Assembly (NCBI GenBank): GCA_018296165.2
Contig: JACKQL020000006.1
Span: 930,001 to 994,000 of the forward strand
DNA from: Termitomyces sp. T153
Taxonomy: Eukaryota; Basidiomycota; Agaricomycetes; Agaricales; Lyophyllaceae
Length of the DNA: 64,000 nt
Direction: 5' to 3'
Positions 31,398 through 43,447 of this stretch are shown here, piece by piece. The translations under genes and the position numbers were made by a program. Below the pieces are notes generated by a model. The model saw only the letters and a program-made list of their open reading frames with translations, was not told the DNA's origin and did no database searches. Position 1 is the stretch's first letter, and every line of letters starts with the position of its first letter.

Positions 31398-34275
31398 GTT
31401 CAGTGGAAGTTCAATCACTCATTGATGATGGATAGAAACTTCAAGGCAGATCATGTCTGTCATCATAACCCTGCTTAGGATGTATGACATTCCAAAGGAG
31501 GAGGAATGATGCTCAGGAGGGATGAACTTGATGAATATCTTAAGTTTGCAAAGGATAGGCTGACAGTGACTTTCTCCTCAGATTGCTAACATGTTCCATT
31601 ATTGATTGACTATTAATGTTTGCATCCAAATTGCCCCTATCTTCTGTCTGCTATTAACCTCCACTCTAGCCATTAACTTGATCCAAATGCACCATCCAAT
31701 ATCCACTGTCTGCTGTCTGTTAACAACCTCCACTCTGGCTGTCTGGTGGATTCATTGCTAGGGAGCTCCTTGTGAAAACACATTCAAGGCCATCAAAAAG
31801 GCACTTCTATTGAACAAATCATGTGACATTACTGGAGTTGTTGCAACAGCATGCACCCACCATGGCTGCTTTGCTCCCAACAGCATAACAAAACTTAACC
31901 CATGGTGAAGGCCAAGTGTATACAGACTTTTCCATCACATGTACACTGAAGACAACCAACATGGAATCTATTAAGCATCTCTTGCTAGTATATGACATAC
32001 CATGCCAGTGGTGTGTCAAGTTTTTTGAATGATTAGCAGAGACAGGGGAAGTTTTACCAGATTATCTACTGGTTGACTATGCAATTGGCCTCCTTCATGT
32101 CCATGGCCACAAAGAAAATTGCTTTTTCTCCTTTGCCCCATCATTTATTCCAGGAGTTGGCCACATTGCTGGGGAGATAATTGAAGGTCTTCAGTCTACT
32201 CTCAATCAAGTTTCACAGATGGCACAAACTGCTACCCTTGCACATTGGGCAGAAATCCTTACTTGATATGGTTCCTTCCCTATGCCAAAAATACTTGACA
32301 GCCATTGAGATGAGTGAGGCTGCTGTTCATTATTTTGCTGAATGGTTCATGGGAACCTCAGCAGAACTGATATCAAGCTGGGAAGCTGAGATCACCATTG
32401 CTGAAAGTCTGAGGGATCAAGACAAAAAGGCAATGGACATCCTTAAGCCTTGGACCATAGTCCTCCAAGCAAGACATGGTAGTAATCTGGCAGACACCAG
32501 ATTGGAAGCCAGGGGCTGAATGCTGGATACTGATACATTCTGGATCCAACTTGCACTTGACATTGAAGAACAGCAGTGAGTCAAACCCAGATGGTTTCAC
32601 CACTGTTAAGCACTAAGTGTTATATCAGGATTGCATTACAAGACTATGTCTGTTGGATGTGGCAGGTATGAGAGGATAAGCAACAAAAGGTTGAAACAGA
32701 CAAAGATTTGTTAAGGGTTCAAGTGAATGTCCTGGCTGCTTCCCAAGCCAAGCATGGGTATTCTTCCAATTCACAAAGGACTACACTACTTGAGGTGGAT
32801 GAGATTCCTGGTGCATTTGATGAAGAAACATCAGAAGACAATGAAACATTGCCATATCTGGCAGTAAGCCTGCTGGCCAGACCAGATCCACTGTTGGAAC
32901 TGGATTTCACTGCACCAGAAGACTTTGAAATATTCTTGCCATCAACAATTGCTGGTAATTGCTCAGAACTGTCCAGCATTGAAAGACAATTGCATTTGCT
33001 TCAAATCCAAAGGTATATTCAAGCATTCCAAGAGCTCATTGCCAAAGAATCTTTCATGTATTCTCATGTTGTCCAGGTTGCTCCAAGCAAAAGTGTCAAA
33101 ACCTGAGCTAGGGCATCAATTGACAAAATTCAGGCAGCCATTTCCATCAAAGCCAGGGCCTATGGAAAATGTTGCAGTGCTTTTATGCAATTAGGCATAA
33201 ATTCCACATTCAACAAAAAATATTGCATTCTGCAGAAAGTGGATCTTGCAGCAAGCATGGCTATATGTGATCCAAATATTCCTGGATCATCAAGAATAAA
33301 GGGTTTGTGGATATGGCAAGCTAATCCAGATATAGAAAATGACCCTGAAACTCTCTATAAATGTAAGTTGCTTTCTGCTCAGATATCTGTCATATCATTC
33401 TCAATCCACCTGCCAATTCTGTTCATTCACCATATCTGTTCATTTGTTGTCAATGTGTTGGCCCACTCTGCTCTTCAATTTGCTGGTATCAAATTCATAA
33501 CTAATCTCACCAGTCCATTGGGTGCACTACCTCCATGCAAGAGCACAACAAAACAGATGGACAGAAGAATGTCAGCTTGTTACCAGTGAAATGGAATGGA
33601 CTGTTTGCTATTTCCTTAAGCAGGCAGAAATATGGTCCAAGAGGGGCATGCCAGCCAAGGAAAAAGGCCTCCAAGCCTATGCTGACAAAAAGGTGGCTAT
33701 GTGGCATGAACTGAGTTCTTTGGCAACTCATAAGTTCAAAAGGGTATACAATGATTTTACATCTCCTCAAAGGGCAACAACACCTTTATAATGGAGAGTG
33801 CAATGGGATGAACAAATGGCTGACATGCCATATATACCAGATTTGCCATGCACATCATATCTGCCATGCTGGATTCACTATGCACATCATATCTGCCATG
33901 CCAATCAGAACTGTCCTTTCCATAGTGGATTTGCAACCTTACTACTTTGGGACAATGTCATATGTAGTCTACATTGTTGATTCTGCTGCTGTAAAAGACC
34001 TACTTTCTCCAACTACTAGCTCATAACTGTGCCAAATCCTTATAGCTTTGCACTCTTACATGGCTTCTACTGTTGCTCTACAAACCCAAGCCTCAGTTTA
34101 CCAACAGTCACTGGGTCTTCAAAAATTGATATTTTATGTTGAATCATGGGTGCATGCAGCACTTGCCATTTATGGCAACCTCGAGGAACACAAGGATTGT
34201 AGGTGGATGTTACAATGCCTGAATAAAGAATTGGTAAGGTGTCTTAGATTGCAATGGAGTTTATCTGATATCTAG
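31398..34275 (+). pseudogene. KDZ-type transposase gene, catalytic part
   Basis: Without element F the frame runs from GAT CCA directly into GTT CAG TGG AAG. Catalytic candidates: D at 31431-31433 (MMDRNFKADH), D at 31994-31996 (LLVYDIPCQW) and E in GEIIEGLQSTLNQ (32174-32185). HVHGHKENC lies between the last two. 32290-32520 has YLTAIEMSEAAVHYFAEW and LRDQDKKAMDILKPW; 33522-33791 has EEC QLVTSEMEWTV and WSKRGMPAKEKGLQAYA, the usual helical C-terminus. The reading frame changes several times (some may be introns) and there are many stops. KDZ transposases are large DDE enzymes common in basidiomycetes; no terminal inverted repeats were found. Confidence 0.8.
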
Positions 34276-34374
34276 GCCAGAACTATATTCTTCTATATCT
34301 GGGTATAGCAGCATTCAACAACATTAAATACAATGTTTCAGACCTCATCATGTGTCTGAGTCATTGGTACCCTC

Positions 34375-34743
34375 TGTAAGGGCAACCTCTAGAGTGGCAG
34401 ATCAGAGTCATGCAGCTAGCAGAGGGGAATCTGAAGTAAATTAGCAGAGTAGACAACAATACAATCAGTAACTAATCACCTAGCAGAGGGGAATCTGAAG
34501 AGAACAAGTCTAAGGATCCCCACTGCTCAGCATGGCACATCAGTGGGCAGTGGAGGCATGGAAACTACTGCACAGAAGACCAGAGCTGCTCCTAACCCTA
34601 GAGAAATGATTGCTGAGGTAATATAGAGAACTCTGCAGTTCTCCAGAGATCTCTGGGGTTCTAGAAAGAGCCCTGGAGATGTTGAACAAGCTGTGGAGGT
34701 GCTGGAATGAGTTGTGGAGGTTGGAAATGGAAGTCCCCTGACA
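34375..34743 (-). repeat. 3' LTR of copy B
   Basis: 369 bp. RNA-start block AGACTTGTTCT on the minus strand of 34501-34511. The polypurine tract (AGAGGGGGGGTGA on the minus strand) begins at 34744. Confidence 0.93.
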
Positions 34744-34789
34744 TCACCCCCCCTCTAGCATGCAGTGTCTCAATGTGCAGGATAAAAGA

Positions 34790-36230
34790 AGTCCCTGATT
34801 GCTTGGTCTGCTGGTGAGATAGGGTAGATCCCTTGTATGGTGTGCAGGGTGTCTAGATGTCTCTAGTGGAACTCCTTTACAAGTCTGGGGGCATGTACAT
34901 TCTCCCATGGCTCCCAGGAGATGTCCTTGATTCTGTAGCCTTTCCACTTCACCTTGTATTGTACTTGTCTCCAAAATTGATAGCTATTCAGGATTTCCTC
35001 CACCTTGTATTCCTCATTGTTGCTGACCACTACAGGGGGTGGTGGAGGTGATGGACAACACTCCAGAATGGGATCTTTAGGGGCTGGAGTTAGTTTGACT
35101 ACATTGAACACCAGATGAAGCTGGCACATTTCTGCAGGGAGCTGGAGTTGATAAGCCAAGAGTCCTACCTATTGATCCACTGTGAAAGGTCCCAACTGAC
35201 AGTATGACAGCTCTTTTAAGGGCCAGGTAGTTATAATGTCACAGGCATCCAGATAGACTCAATCTCTGGGCTGATATTTGTGCTCTGGGGTTCTCCCACA
35301 GTTGTAGTATTGCACCATGTCATCCTTTGCCTTTGCCAGCACTGCTTGGGCCTCCTCCTATGACCTCTTCATTCAGTCTACAAATTTGTTTACTGCCTCA
35401 TTCTTCAAGGGTTGGGCCTGGGGTTCAAAATCCATGCATGGATGCTGTTCTGTGTCAAGAAAGAATGGGGAAAACTGGGTGGATGCATAAATGCAGTTGT
35501 TATACTGGAATTTGGCATTGGAGAGGAGTTTGTCCCAGTCATCTTAGCATTTGTTGCAAGAGAGGTGGAGATACTGTTCTAACTCCTGGTTTATATATTC
35601 TGTCTGGCCATCAGACTGTGGGTGGTAGGCAGTAGTGGTGTGGAGCTTCACTCCAAGTAGTCAGTAGAGCTTCCAGGTGAACTCCACCACAAATTGTGGT
35701 CCCCAATCTGAGACATAGGTGTCAGAGAGGCCATGGAGCTTCTAGATGTTCCTCTGGTATAGATTTGCAGTGCCTATGGTGGAACAGGTGGTGTGAGTCA
35801 GAATGAAGTGTGCTTACTTGCCATACAGGTCTACCACCACCATGATTGCATTGTAACTGTGGGCATCAGGGAGCTCTACAATGAAGTCCATAGATGCCAT
35901 GCTCCATTGCTCCATAGGCATGGGTACTGGGTGTAACTGTTCATAGGAGAGTCAGCATTAGGGCTTGGTCCAGAGGCAGAGATCACAGGTAGTAGTGTAA
36001 GACCTAATATACCAGGACATCTGGGGCCACCAGTAGTTCTGCAATACTAGCTCCAGTATCTTCTACCATCCAGGGTGCCCTGTGATGCAGGAGTCATGGT
36101 GTTGCTCCACAATCCTCTGGTGGAGCTCTGGAACATTGGGGACATAGATGGCCTCACAAAGTCAGGATTCTGTCTCGGAGGGCCCATTTGTCAGCACAGA
36201 CCACCTTGACACCAGTAGTATGCCCTGACT
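34790..36230 (-). pseudogene. Copy B integrase and chromodomain
   Basis: 35159-34863 is open and contains LHLVFNVVKLTPAP followed by a nearly intact chromodomain: EEYKVEEILNS, QYKVKWKGY, DISWEPWENVHAPRLVKEFH. Upstream (36200-35300) the zinc-binding and catalytic regions are present in broken frames. This is the best preserved chromodomain of the family in the window. Confidence 0.8.
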
Positions 36231-37560
36231 TCAGCATCTAAGTGGCTTGTGCCACAAGCTCCTCCTGCTGACCATCCCAATTACCCTGCCATATGTCTCC
36301 GAGAATGTCTGCCTCTGCTCCCTTAATGGCAAAACCCTCCATGGCCTGGATTGCAAACAATTCAGAGCAGAGGAGTACAATGTTGCTGTTGTCCCCTTCC
36401 TCCATGCTGTGGTCTGCCCTCTGGGACAGGGTGTCTGGTTTTTCCATGCTCTAGCCAGGCTTGTAGTGCAAAGAGAAGTCAAAGTTAGTGAGGTAGAGGG
36501 ACTACTGGGCCTGTTGATGATTGAGCCTCCTGGCCATCCAGAAGTATTCAAGGTTCTTGTGATCTGTCCAGACCTCAAACTTGTGCTGCACACCTTCCAG
36601 GAAGTGCCACCACTTCTTGAACAACCAGATGATAGCCAGCATCTCTTTCTTGTGGATCCCATAGTTCCACTCCACTACATTCAGGCTTTTGGAGTAAAAG
36701 GCCACTGGATGCCACTTCCCATCCTCTGGGGATTGCTGTGAGAGCACAGCCCCAGTAGCAAAGTTGGAGCTGTTGGCCTCTACCCAGAAAGGGGAGTTGT
36801 CATCTGGAAAGAGGAGGACAGGTTTAGAAGTCATGGCATGCTTGAGAGTGTCAAAGGCTGTCTGCTCCAGAGGTCTCCAACACCACACAACATCCTTTCC
36901 CATGAGGTTGAATAGCAGATGGGCATGGTGCAAGAAGTCCTGGATGAATCTCCAGTAGAAGTTTGTGAAACCAAGGAATGCCTGCACCTCCTTCTTGTTC
37001 ATTCTTGGGCTTCAGCCACTCTGCCACACCTGCTACCTTCACTGGGTCCATCTTGGCAGCTCCATGCAAAATGATCAGGCCAAGGTACTCAATCTGAATT
37101 TGTTCAAACTCCCACTTCTCCAGCTTGAGGTGGAGCTGGTGCTGGCAGAGACATTTCAGGACAAGGCAAGTGATCCAACAGTATTCCTCCAGTATTTTGG
37201 TATAGATGAGAATGTTGTCCAGGTACACACACACTATGCCCTCTGTTATGAGGTCCCAGAAGATGTCAGTCATCATGGTCTAGAAGGTGGCAAGGCTGTT
37301 GGTGAGTTCAAAGAATATAACAAGCAGCTCAAACAATCCCCAGTTGGTCTGGAAGGCAGCCTTCCACACATCTCCTTCCTAAATGTGCACATTGTTGTAA
37401 CCCCACCAGACATCCAGTTTAGTGAAGTATTGCACACCCCAGAAGTTGTTGATGAGCTTGGAGATGAGGGGGAGAGGGTAACGGTTCTTCACTGTCATGC
37501 CATTGAGTACCCAGTAGTCCTAGACCAGTCAGAGTGAACCATCCTTCTTCTTGATGAAAA
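36231..37560 (-). pseudogene. Copy B reverse transcriptase and RNase H
   Basis: 37276-36851 has the palm with VCVYLDNILIYTK (YxDD changed to YLDN, a G-to-A change). 37002-36502 has EVQAFLGFTNFYWRFIQDF and RNase H text [29 protein letters not shown] frame change separates them. Non-functional. Confidence 0.85.
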
Positions 37561-37717
37561 AGACCAGAGAAGCTATCAGAGACTTGGATGGGCAGATACA
37601 ACCAGAGTAAAGATTCTCCTGCAGGAATGCATTGAGCTTGTCCTGCTCTCTGGGTGCAAGCTAATAGACCTTATAGCTAGAGGGTGTGGAGCCTGGCAGC
37701 AGTCTGATGGCATGGTC

Positions 37718-38497
37718 CTATCTCTTGTGCTTCAGAAGCAAGTCAAACAAGGCTTTGGAGAACACATCCTCAAATGCATGAAAGTAGGGAGGTACTACAT
37801 CCTGGAACTCTTGGGGCATGGTGTTAGCAGCAAATGCCTGGGCCAGTTGTTGAGACATGATCTGGCTAGCCTGGATCTCCACAATGGAGAGTGGTGGATA
37901 TACAGCAGTAGCATAGATTTGATCCCCCACTTCTATCACTTTGTCTGGGAACTCTAGCTCACATGTGCCACCAAACTTACCTCCACACTCCTCCTCTGGA
38001 GCTCTGCCATCACTCTGGCTGTCCTCATAGAGGGCCTCTCTATGAGGGAATGCCAGAGGCAGGGGGTCCAGGAAGTCTAGATCTGTGGAGGGGAGAGGGC
38101 TGGCATAACATGCATGGATGGCTGCACACTCCTGAACTTGGGTTCGGCACTCTGCCCTGTCCTCTGTGGCACAGGCAGAGTACTTCTGGGGATACCTGCT
38201 CATGGTTACCTCTCCTTTGGTCCAATTGACCTCAGGGTTGTGCTCACAGAGCCACATGAAACCAAGGATTATGTCCTGCCTTCCCAAGCTGGTGACAGCA
38301 AACATGGCATGCTCCACATGATTCCAATAACAGAGGACCAGGTCACCCATAGAGTTGATGGCACCTGCTTTGTTAGGTGTTCCATCAATGTTGTAGACAG
38401 GAATGGGCTTGGGAAGGGGCTGCATGGTTAGGCTGTTGCACTTGATGAACACCAAGTTCAGGACAAGTCCCATTGCTCTGCTGTTCAGAAGAGCCAT
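37718..38497 (-). pseudogene. Copy B protease and RT N-terminus
   Basis: 259-codon open stretch. It starts with ALLNSRAMG (family DSG changed to NSR, both G-to-A type) and IILGFMWL, then an acidic spacer, then HAFEDVFSKALFDLL before the RT. The protease cannot be active. Confidence 0.8.
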
Positions 38498-38942
38498 GAC
38501 TCTGTGGGTTTGCTAAGTGTCCATTGTCTTAATCTCCACATCAAGATGTAGGGAGTTGGTGGACAGGCTGAAGGCCATCCTGTACTGTCAAGGCATCTGA
38601 CATGCCCAAGCGGAACCATGCCTACAGACCTTTGGAGGTGTTGGGGAGCTTAGCAGAGGCTCTGGAGTTAGTATCTGTATGTCTAGAGGGGGGGTTGAGG
38701 TTCTTCTATCTCAGAATGAAGGGCGTCAGAAAAGGCAGTTTCATTTTTTATCAACAAACATAAGAACCTGTTAGCATCCAGCAACAGAGGCATACACCTC
38801 ATCCATTACTCAACTAAAAATCCCCCTCCAGCTCTGGAAGTGACACACATGTGCTGATCTCCTCCAGGGTCAACTCCAGCTCATCCAGCAACAGAGCTCT
38901 GGCAGCATCCTTTGCAGCCAATAGCTGCAGGAGGAGTTCCTC

Positions 38943-40115
38943 CTACTCTGCCATGGAAAGGTAGTGTACCTCCAAGCCCAGAGGGCAGTGCTGTGCAAAG
39001 TGCCCCAGCTTCTGGCATCTCTGGCACAATGGCAGGGCAGCATCCATGTCTATGGGGATTCCCAGCAGCAGGAGGCATGCTATGAGGATGGCCAGAGTAA
39101 GGGCTAGCCTTGGGTGAGCAGGTGCAGAGTGGCAGAAATTGTTGATTGGAGTGGGGCATAATGTGGAATGGGAGTGGAAGAGTTCCCTCCAGATCTCCAT
39201 GAGTTGCCATTGGTCTTGGGCCACCTCATACCACAATGCAATCTTTTCATTGTTGGGGCAACCCTCCACCAGATTGTTAATGCATTCCACCAGTGTGGGG
39301 TGCAAGCCATTCTGAAAAGTGAGGCATAGTTGGAGGCCATTGAGGTAGGTGGCCTGTTCAACCAGGGCCTGGAATGAGTTAATGTACTCATTTAGCATAT
39401 GCTTTCCTTGTCCATACTGCTCCCTATCATGCAATGTTAAGGCCACTGTCTTGGTGGGGTCTAATGGGAAAAACTCCATGTGAAAGTTCTTTGCAAAGAT
39501 GGCCCAGTCTGGAAAGCTTCCAACACCTCCAGGATGATGGAAGACTCACAGCACATAGGTAGAGGCATGTCCAGTCTTCATGTATGACAGCACCCAAGCT
39601 ATTTTCAATGTGTTAGAGTCAAATGTGTCCCTGCTAAGGTGAATATAGGTGAGGCAGGACTGCAGGAATTGCTCCCTGCCAGAGTGAGTGCCATCATATG
39701 CATCTGGTAGTGTGGGACATGGAATCTGTGGCTGAAAGGTCACCAGAGCTGCAGAGAGGGGTGCAGATGCAGGCAGGGCTGGTTCTGCAGCCACAGAAGG
39801 GGCAGAGTTAGGATTCAGGCATTTGAGCAATGCCTGGAGTGATTGGGAGATAAGATCTGTTGTCTGACAGAGGGTGGAGAGTTTGGTAGTATGGTGGGTG
39901 AGAGATGATTGTGTTAATTGCACCTGGGTTTCTAAGTGTAGCAGACAAGTCCATGCTTTGTCCTGTGGGGCTGGGGCTTCTGAGGGTGTGTCTGAGTTGG
40001 CAGGCTGAGACATCAAACTCCACAGTGCTGAATCCTGGTGGGGAGGTGACAGGTACTGGCTTGGAGGTTCCTTGCAGCTGTGAGGAGCTTCTAGACCAGT
40101 TTTAGGAGACTTGTT
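38943..40115 (-). pseudogene. Copy B gag
   Basis: Two open pieces. 40130-39546 has a Gln/Thr-rich helical region and then a capsid-like part (QFLQSCLTYIHLSRDTF, KIAWVLSYMKTGHA). 39479-38943 has DREQYGQGKHMLNEYINSFQALVEQATY, EIWRELFHS and a zinc knuckle CQRCQKLGHFAQHC (C-x2-C-x4-H-x4-C). The gag frame is open up to and through the primer site into U5, so the true start is not certain. Confidence 0.8.
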
Positions 40116-40117
40116 CT
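40107..40117 (-). other. Predicted self-primer binding site of copy B
   Basis: Minus strand AGAACAAGTCT, two bases from the 5' LTR, complementary over 11 nt to the LTR transcript block at 40256-40246. Same spacing as in copy A. Confidence 0.7.
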
Positions 40118-40119
40118 GC

Positions 40120-40488
40120 TGTAAGGGCAACCTCTGGAGTGGCAGATCAGAGTCACACAGCTAGCAGAGGGGAATCTGAAGTATATTAGCAGAGTAGACA
40201 ACAATACAATTAGTAACTAATCACCTAGCAGAGGGGAATCCAAAGAGAACAAGTCTAAGGATCCCTGTTGCTTGGTGCAGTGCATCAATGAGTGGCAGAG
40301 GCATGGGAACTACTGTACAGATGACCAGAGCTACTTCTAACCCTAGGGCAATGATTGCTGAGGTAATATGGAGAACTCCACAGTTCTCCAGAGATCTCTG
40401 GGGTTCTAGAAAGAGCCCCAGAGACATCAAACAAGCTGCAGAGGTGCTAGAATGAGTTGCAGAGGTTGGAAATGGAAGTCTCCTGACA
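40120..40488 (-). repeat. 5' LTR of copy B
   Basis: 369 bp with TG...CA ends, matching 34375-34743. Confidence 0.93.
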
Positions 40489-40493
40489 CCCTC

Positions 40494-42240
40494 TGGCAGA
40501 CAGAGATGACATTCCTTATGAAATCTGGGAGCCCTGTCAGGCATGGACAGTTCCCACTTATCCAGGTCAAGTTAGACATTGGTATGGCTGTGATTAGTGG
40601 AACTATATAGGTATTGAGACCAAGCACCTAAATAATGAGACTGCTGAGGGTTGTCTCCTCATCCATCAAAATGCAACTTGCAATGAAGAATTGCTAAGCT
40701 AAAGCAGTGTCCACTGGAAAGCCCTCTTTGCTCTAGACAAGTTCCAATCAGCAGCTGAACCAAAATTCATGTTGACAGCAAATGACCTAATCCACCAATT
40801 TTCAAGTCTGTCCACTGGACCAGGCTCCACTCACCTCTCTGGTGCCAATTCTATTGTGCCATCACACTTAGGAGAACTCACCAGTATTGACTCAATTGCC
40901 AATTTTGTGAGTAGCAATGGTGCAATACCATCTGACTGTGCCTCTCCAACCTCTGTGCCTGACACTCAATCACCTGCATAGCCTCCATCAAGGCTTGACA
41001 AGGCTATTGATCCTTCCAATCCATGCCATCCATTCCACCACCTCTCCCCTAAAAGTAGGAAGAATCCTGGGCTCATCTATCACCCTACAAAGAAATCATC
41101 CACTATACAAGCACAAGCACAGTCTCAATCACTTTCCCATCCCATTTTTCTTGTTTTGCAGAGCTTCTTCTCACTGGCACAAAATGATGAGGAATGGATG
41201 GATGTTGAGAATCCATTGTTTGATGATCCCAGACCTCAGGGGTATACCAGTTCAACAACATTCCACCTCTGTTTCATGCTGAGGAAAGTAGATCAGATGA
41301 GGAACACCTCCTGCCACTCTTCATTGCATCAAACAATGGGTCAGACAGTGGAGGAGAGCCAGATGACAGTGGGCTTCCTCCTCTGTTTATGGCAATGGAT
41401 GACAAGTCTGAAAATGGTGACAGGACTGACAGCAGAGGTGAACTGGATGACAGTGGCATCCCTCCCCTCTTCATTGTCACAGATGATGGGTCTGACAAGG
41501 AGGTGATATTTGACAATGGCAATGTACTGAGGGATGATAGTCTTCTTCTCTTTTCATTGCATCAGATGCCAGATCTAACAACAGACCAGATCTAACAACA
41601 GAACTTCAATTACTGGATCTGGAGAATATGTACTGGTGAATATAATGTACATCTGCATAGCAGACCAACCTGCTGGAGAGATCCCCCCCCTCATTATTCC
41701 ACCAGGAATATCACCAAATTCTGCAATGGATAGTGATTCTGCACCATCTCTATTCATTCCAGATCACCATTTACATCCATCAGATAGTGACTTTGCAATG
41801 GACACTGAACATAGACCAGCCTGCCTGACTCCACCAGATGATGAAAATTCATCTGGTACTCCCCCTATTCCTCAGGGGAATAATGTGGAGGAGTGGCAAA
41901 GATGTGAGGACAAGTGATGCATTGAGATGCTGTACTGGAAACATGAGTCAATCTGCATCATTTACCTGGCAGGCCTAATTGTTTCTTCCAGAACAAGCTT
42001 TCCAGCAAGCAATAGATCATGGAGGATGTAGGCCCATTGGCCCTTTCATCCCAGCTGAGTTTGCTGACATTTCTGATGTTCTCTCAGAAACTTCAACTTC
42101 ATCAAGCACAACATCAAGTGTTGTGGGAACCCTTCCAGAGGATCCATATACACCACTTGACTTTGAGTATATAAGTGACACTGGTTTCTTCTTGGATTTG
42201 GAATCAGAACTTGGAGGATGGAGCCCATTGATGTAGATAG
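40494..42240 (+). pseudogene. Plus-strand coding region downstream of KDZ gene
   Basis: Several plus-strand open pieces share composition rich in Asp, Ser, Pro and Gly. 40769-40980 (LSTGPGSTHLSGANS). 41260-41595 has an imperfect peptide repeat of the form DSG-x-PPLF followed by an acidic stretch, at least three times (IPPLFHAEESRSDEE, GLPPLFMAMDDKSEN, GIPPLFIVTDDGSDK). 41636-41917 and 41979-42236 (ETSTSSSTTSSVVG, DFEYISDTGFFLDLE) follow. Frames change between pieces; introns or indels are possible. Family not recognised. It could be the 3' part of the KDZ locus or a separate gene. Confidence 0.4.
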
Positions 42241-42562
42241 AATCCCTGTAAATATGAAGAGAAAAGATGCAACAAAGATGCTGCAGCCACACTGATGATA
42301 GGAGAAATGAGAGTACACTGTGGCACCAGGGAAAATGGGTGCACCAGATTCCCAACCCCTGCCAGAAGGGCCACTGCTGGAAGGCCTCTGGCAGTGGAAA
42401 TAGGTCTACATCAGACCACCAGCAGCTGCTTCCAGAAGGCCTCTGGCAGCAGAAGAGGTATACACCAGACCACCAGGGAAAAGTGTGGCACCTGCAAAAC
42501 AATTGAAGCTACAAAACATTTAAAACCATAAGATGTTATGTGGAATAGCTGAAATCAAATAG

Positions 42563-42671
42563 AAAAAATCAATCATTACAAATTGCTAGGTCAAGAGAGG
42601 GAGTCAAACCCTAGGCCTGACAATTGGAGTGTGGCTTATCCAACAATCCAAACCACTGATCCATGGTGGCT
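42563..42671 (-). ncRNA. tRNA-like Pol III unit M1
   Basis: Minus strand: box A TGGATCAGTGG (42663-42653), box B GGGTTTGACTC (42611-42601), T6 run 42568-42563. Flanking pairs such as AGCCACC near the 5' end suggest a tRNA-derived head. Confidence 0.55.
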
Positions 42672-42732
42672 TACAATAGTACATCATTATAGGCATTTGT
42701 TGGAACAAACAATTGTCAATTGAAATGATGAT

Positions 42733-42845
42733 AAAAAACCTTTTGCTAACTACAGAATGTCAAGCAAGGAATTCAAACCCTCAACCAGATAGGTGGTTGA
42801 ACTGGTATGATGATCAATCCAGACCACTGAAGCATAGTGCTTTGG
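42733..42845 (-). ncRNA. tRNA-like Pol III unit M2
   Basis: Minus strand: box A-like TGCTTCAGTGG (42834-42824), box B GGGTTTGAATTC (42780-42769), T6 run 42738-42733. The text after box B (CTTGCTTGACATTCTG) is shared with M3 and M4. Confidence 0.55.
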
Positions 42846-42893
42846 AAAGATAAGCTGGCTACAAGAATATGTTGTAGCAAACAGTGGACAATT

Positions 42894-43016
42894 AAAAACA
42901 AATTTATAGACAACAAATGTCAAGCAAAGGATTCAAACCCTCAACCTGAGCATATGAAACTGCAGACATTGGCAGAGCTCTATTGTTCTAACCCATTAAA
43001 CTACAAGGGCCTGTCA
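42894..43016 (-). ncRNA. tRNA-like Pol III unit M3
   Basis: Minus strand: box A-like TGTAGTTTAATGG (43004-42992), box B GGGTTTGAATC (42940-42930), T5 run 42898-42894. Closely related to M4 (both carry CTGCAG...CATATGCTCAGG between the boxes). Confidence 0.55.
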
Positions 43017-43067
43017 TATCAGGGAAGTTAATCATGAAACAAACAATGGTTGATTAAAATGATGACT

Positions 43068-43184
43068 AAAAAAAGTTTCCATACCAGAATGTCAAGCAAG
43101 GGATTCAAACCCTCAGCCTGAGCATATGAGGCTGCAGACATCAGCAGACCTCTAATGTTCAAAGCCATTGAGCCACAAGGGCCT
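43068..43184 (-). ncRNA. tRNA-like Pol III unit M4
   Basis: Minus strand: box A TGGCTCAATGG (43175-43165), box B GGGTTTGAATC (43112-43102) followed by CC, T7 run 43074-43068. Box A is one of the best of the set. Confidence 0.6.
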
Positions 43185-43319
43185 GCTATAATGAGCAATT
43201 TAAGAGCATCTGTAGAGCACTGCAGCAATCAAGGATTTGGCAGGTAGCCAGCCTGAATACCCAAACCATGAGAGTATTTTGCATCAGTGTGTGCCTAAAC
43301 ATTGGTTAGAGCACAGGAG

Positions 43320-43447
43320 AAAAATTGCAATAAATGAAATGAAAGACCAAATCAATAGGCAATTGTCAGATCAGGGATTCAAACCCTTGTCCTGACAAAG
43401 AGAAGCATAACCTTATAGCACTTTGAACCACTAAGCCATGATACTGT
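43320..43447 (-). ncRNA. tRNA-like Pol III unit M5
   Basis: Minus strand: box A TGGCTTAGTGG (43438-43428), box B GGGTTTGAATC (43386-43376) followed by CCTG, T5 run 43324-43320. A loose cloverleaf can be drawn, with a long variable region between the boxes. Confidence 0.6.

Larger units (their letters stand above)
34375..40488 (-). mobile_element. Full-length Ty3/gypsy chromovirus, copy B
   Basis: 6114 bp, minus strand, target duplication CCCTC (34370-34374, 40489-40493), LTRs 369 bp each. Same family and internal order as copy A. It sits within an open plus-strand frame just downstream of the KDZ gene: joining the flanks gives LSHWYPLADRDDIPYEIWEP without a stop. Protease motif ALLNSRAMG and RT motif YLDN show loss of catalytic residues. 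Confidence 0.95.

Noticed and set aside
42594..43447. Functional tRNA gene cluster
   Set aside because: Acceptor stems are poor, the region between the boxes is too long, anticodon arms are not clear and the invariant box B C is mutated, so I list the units only as tRNA-like.
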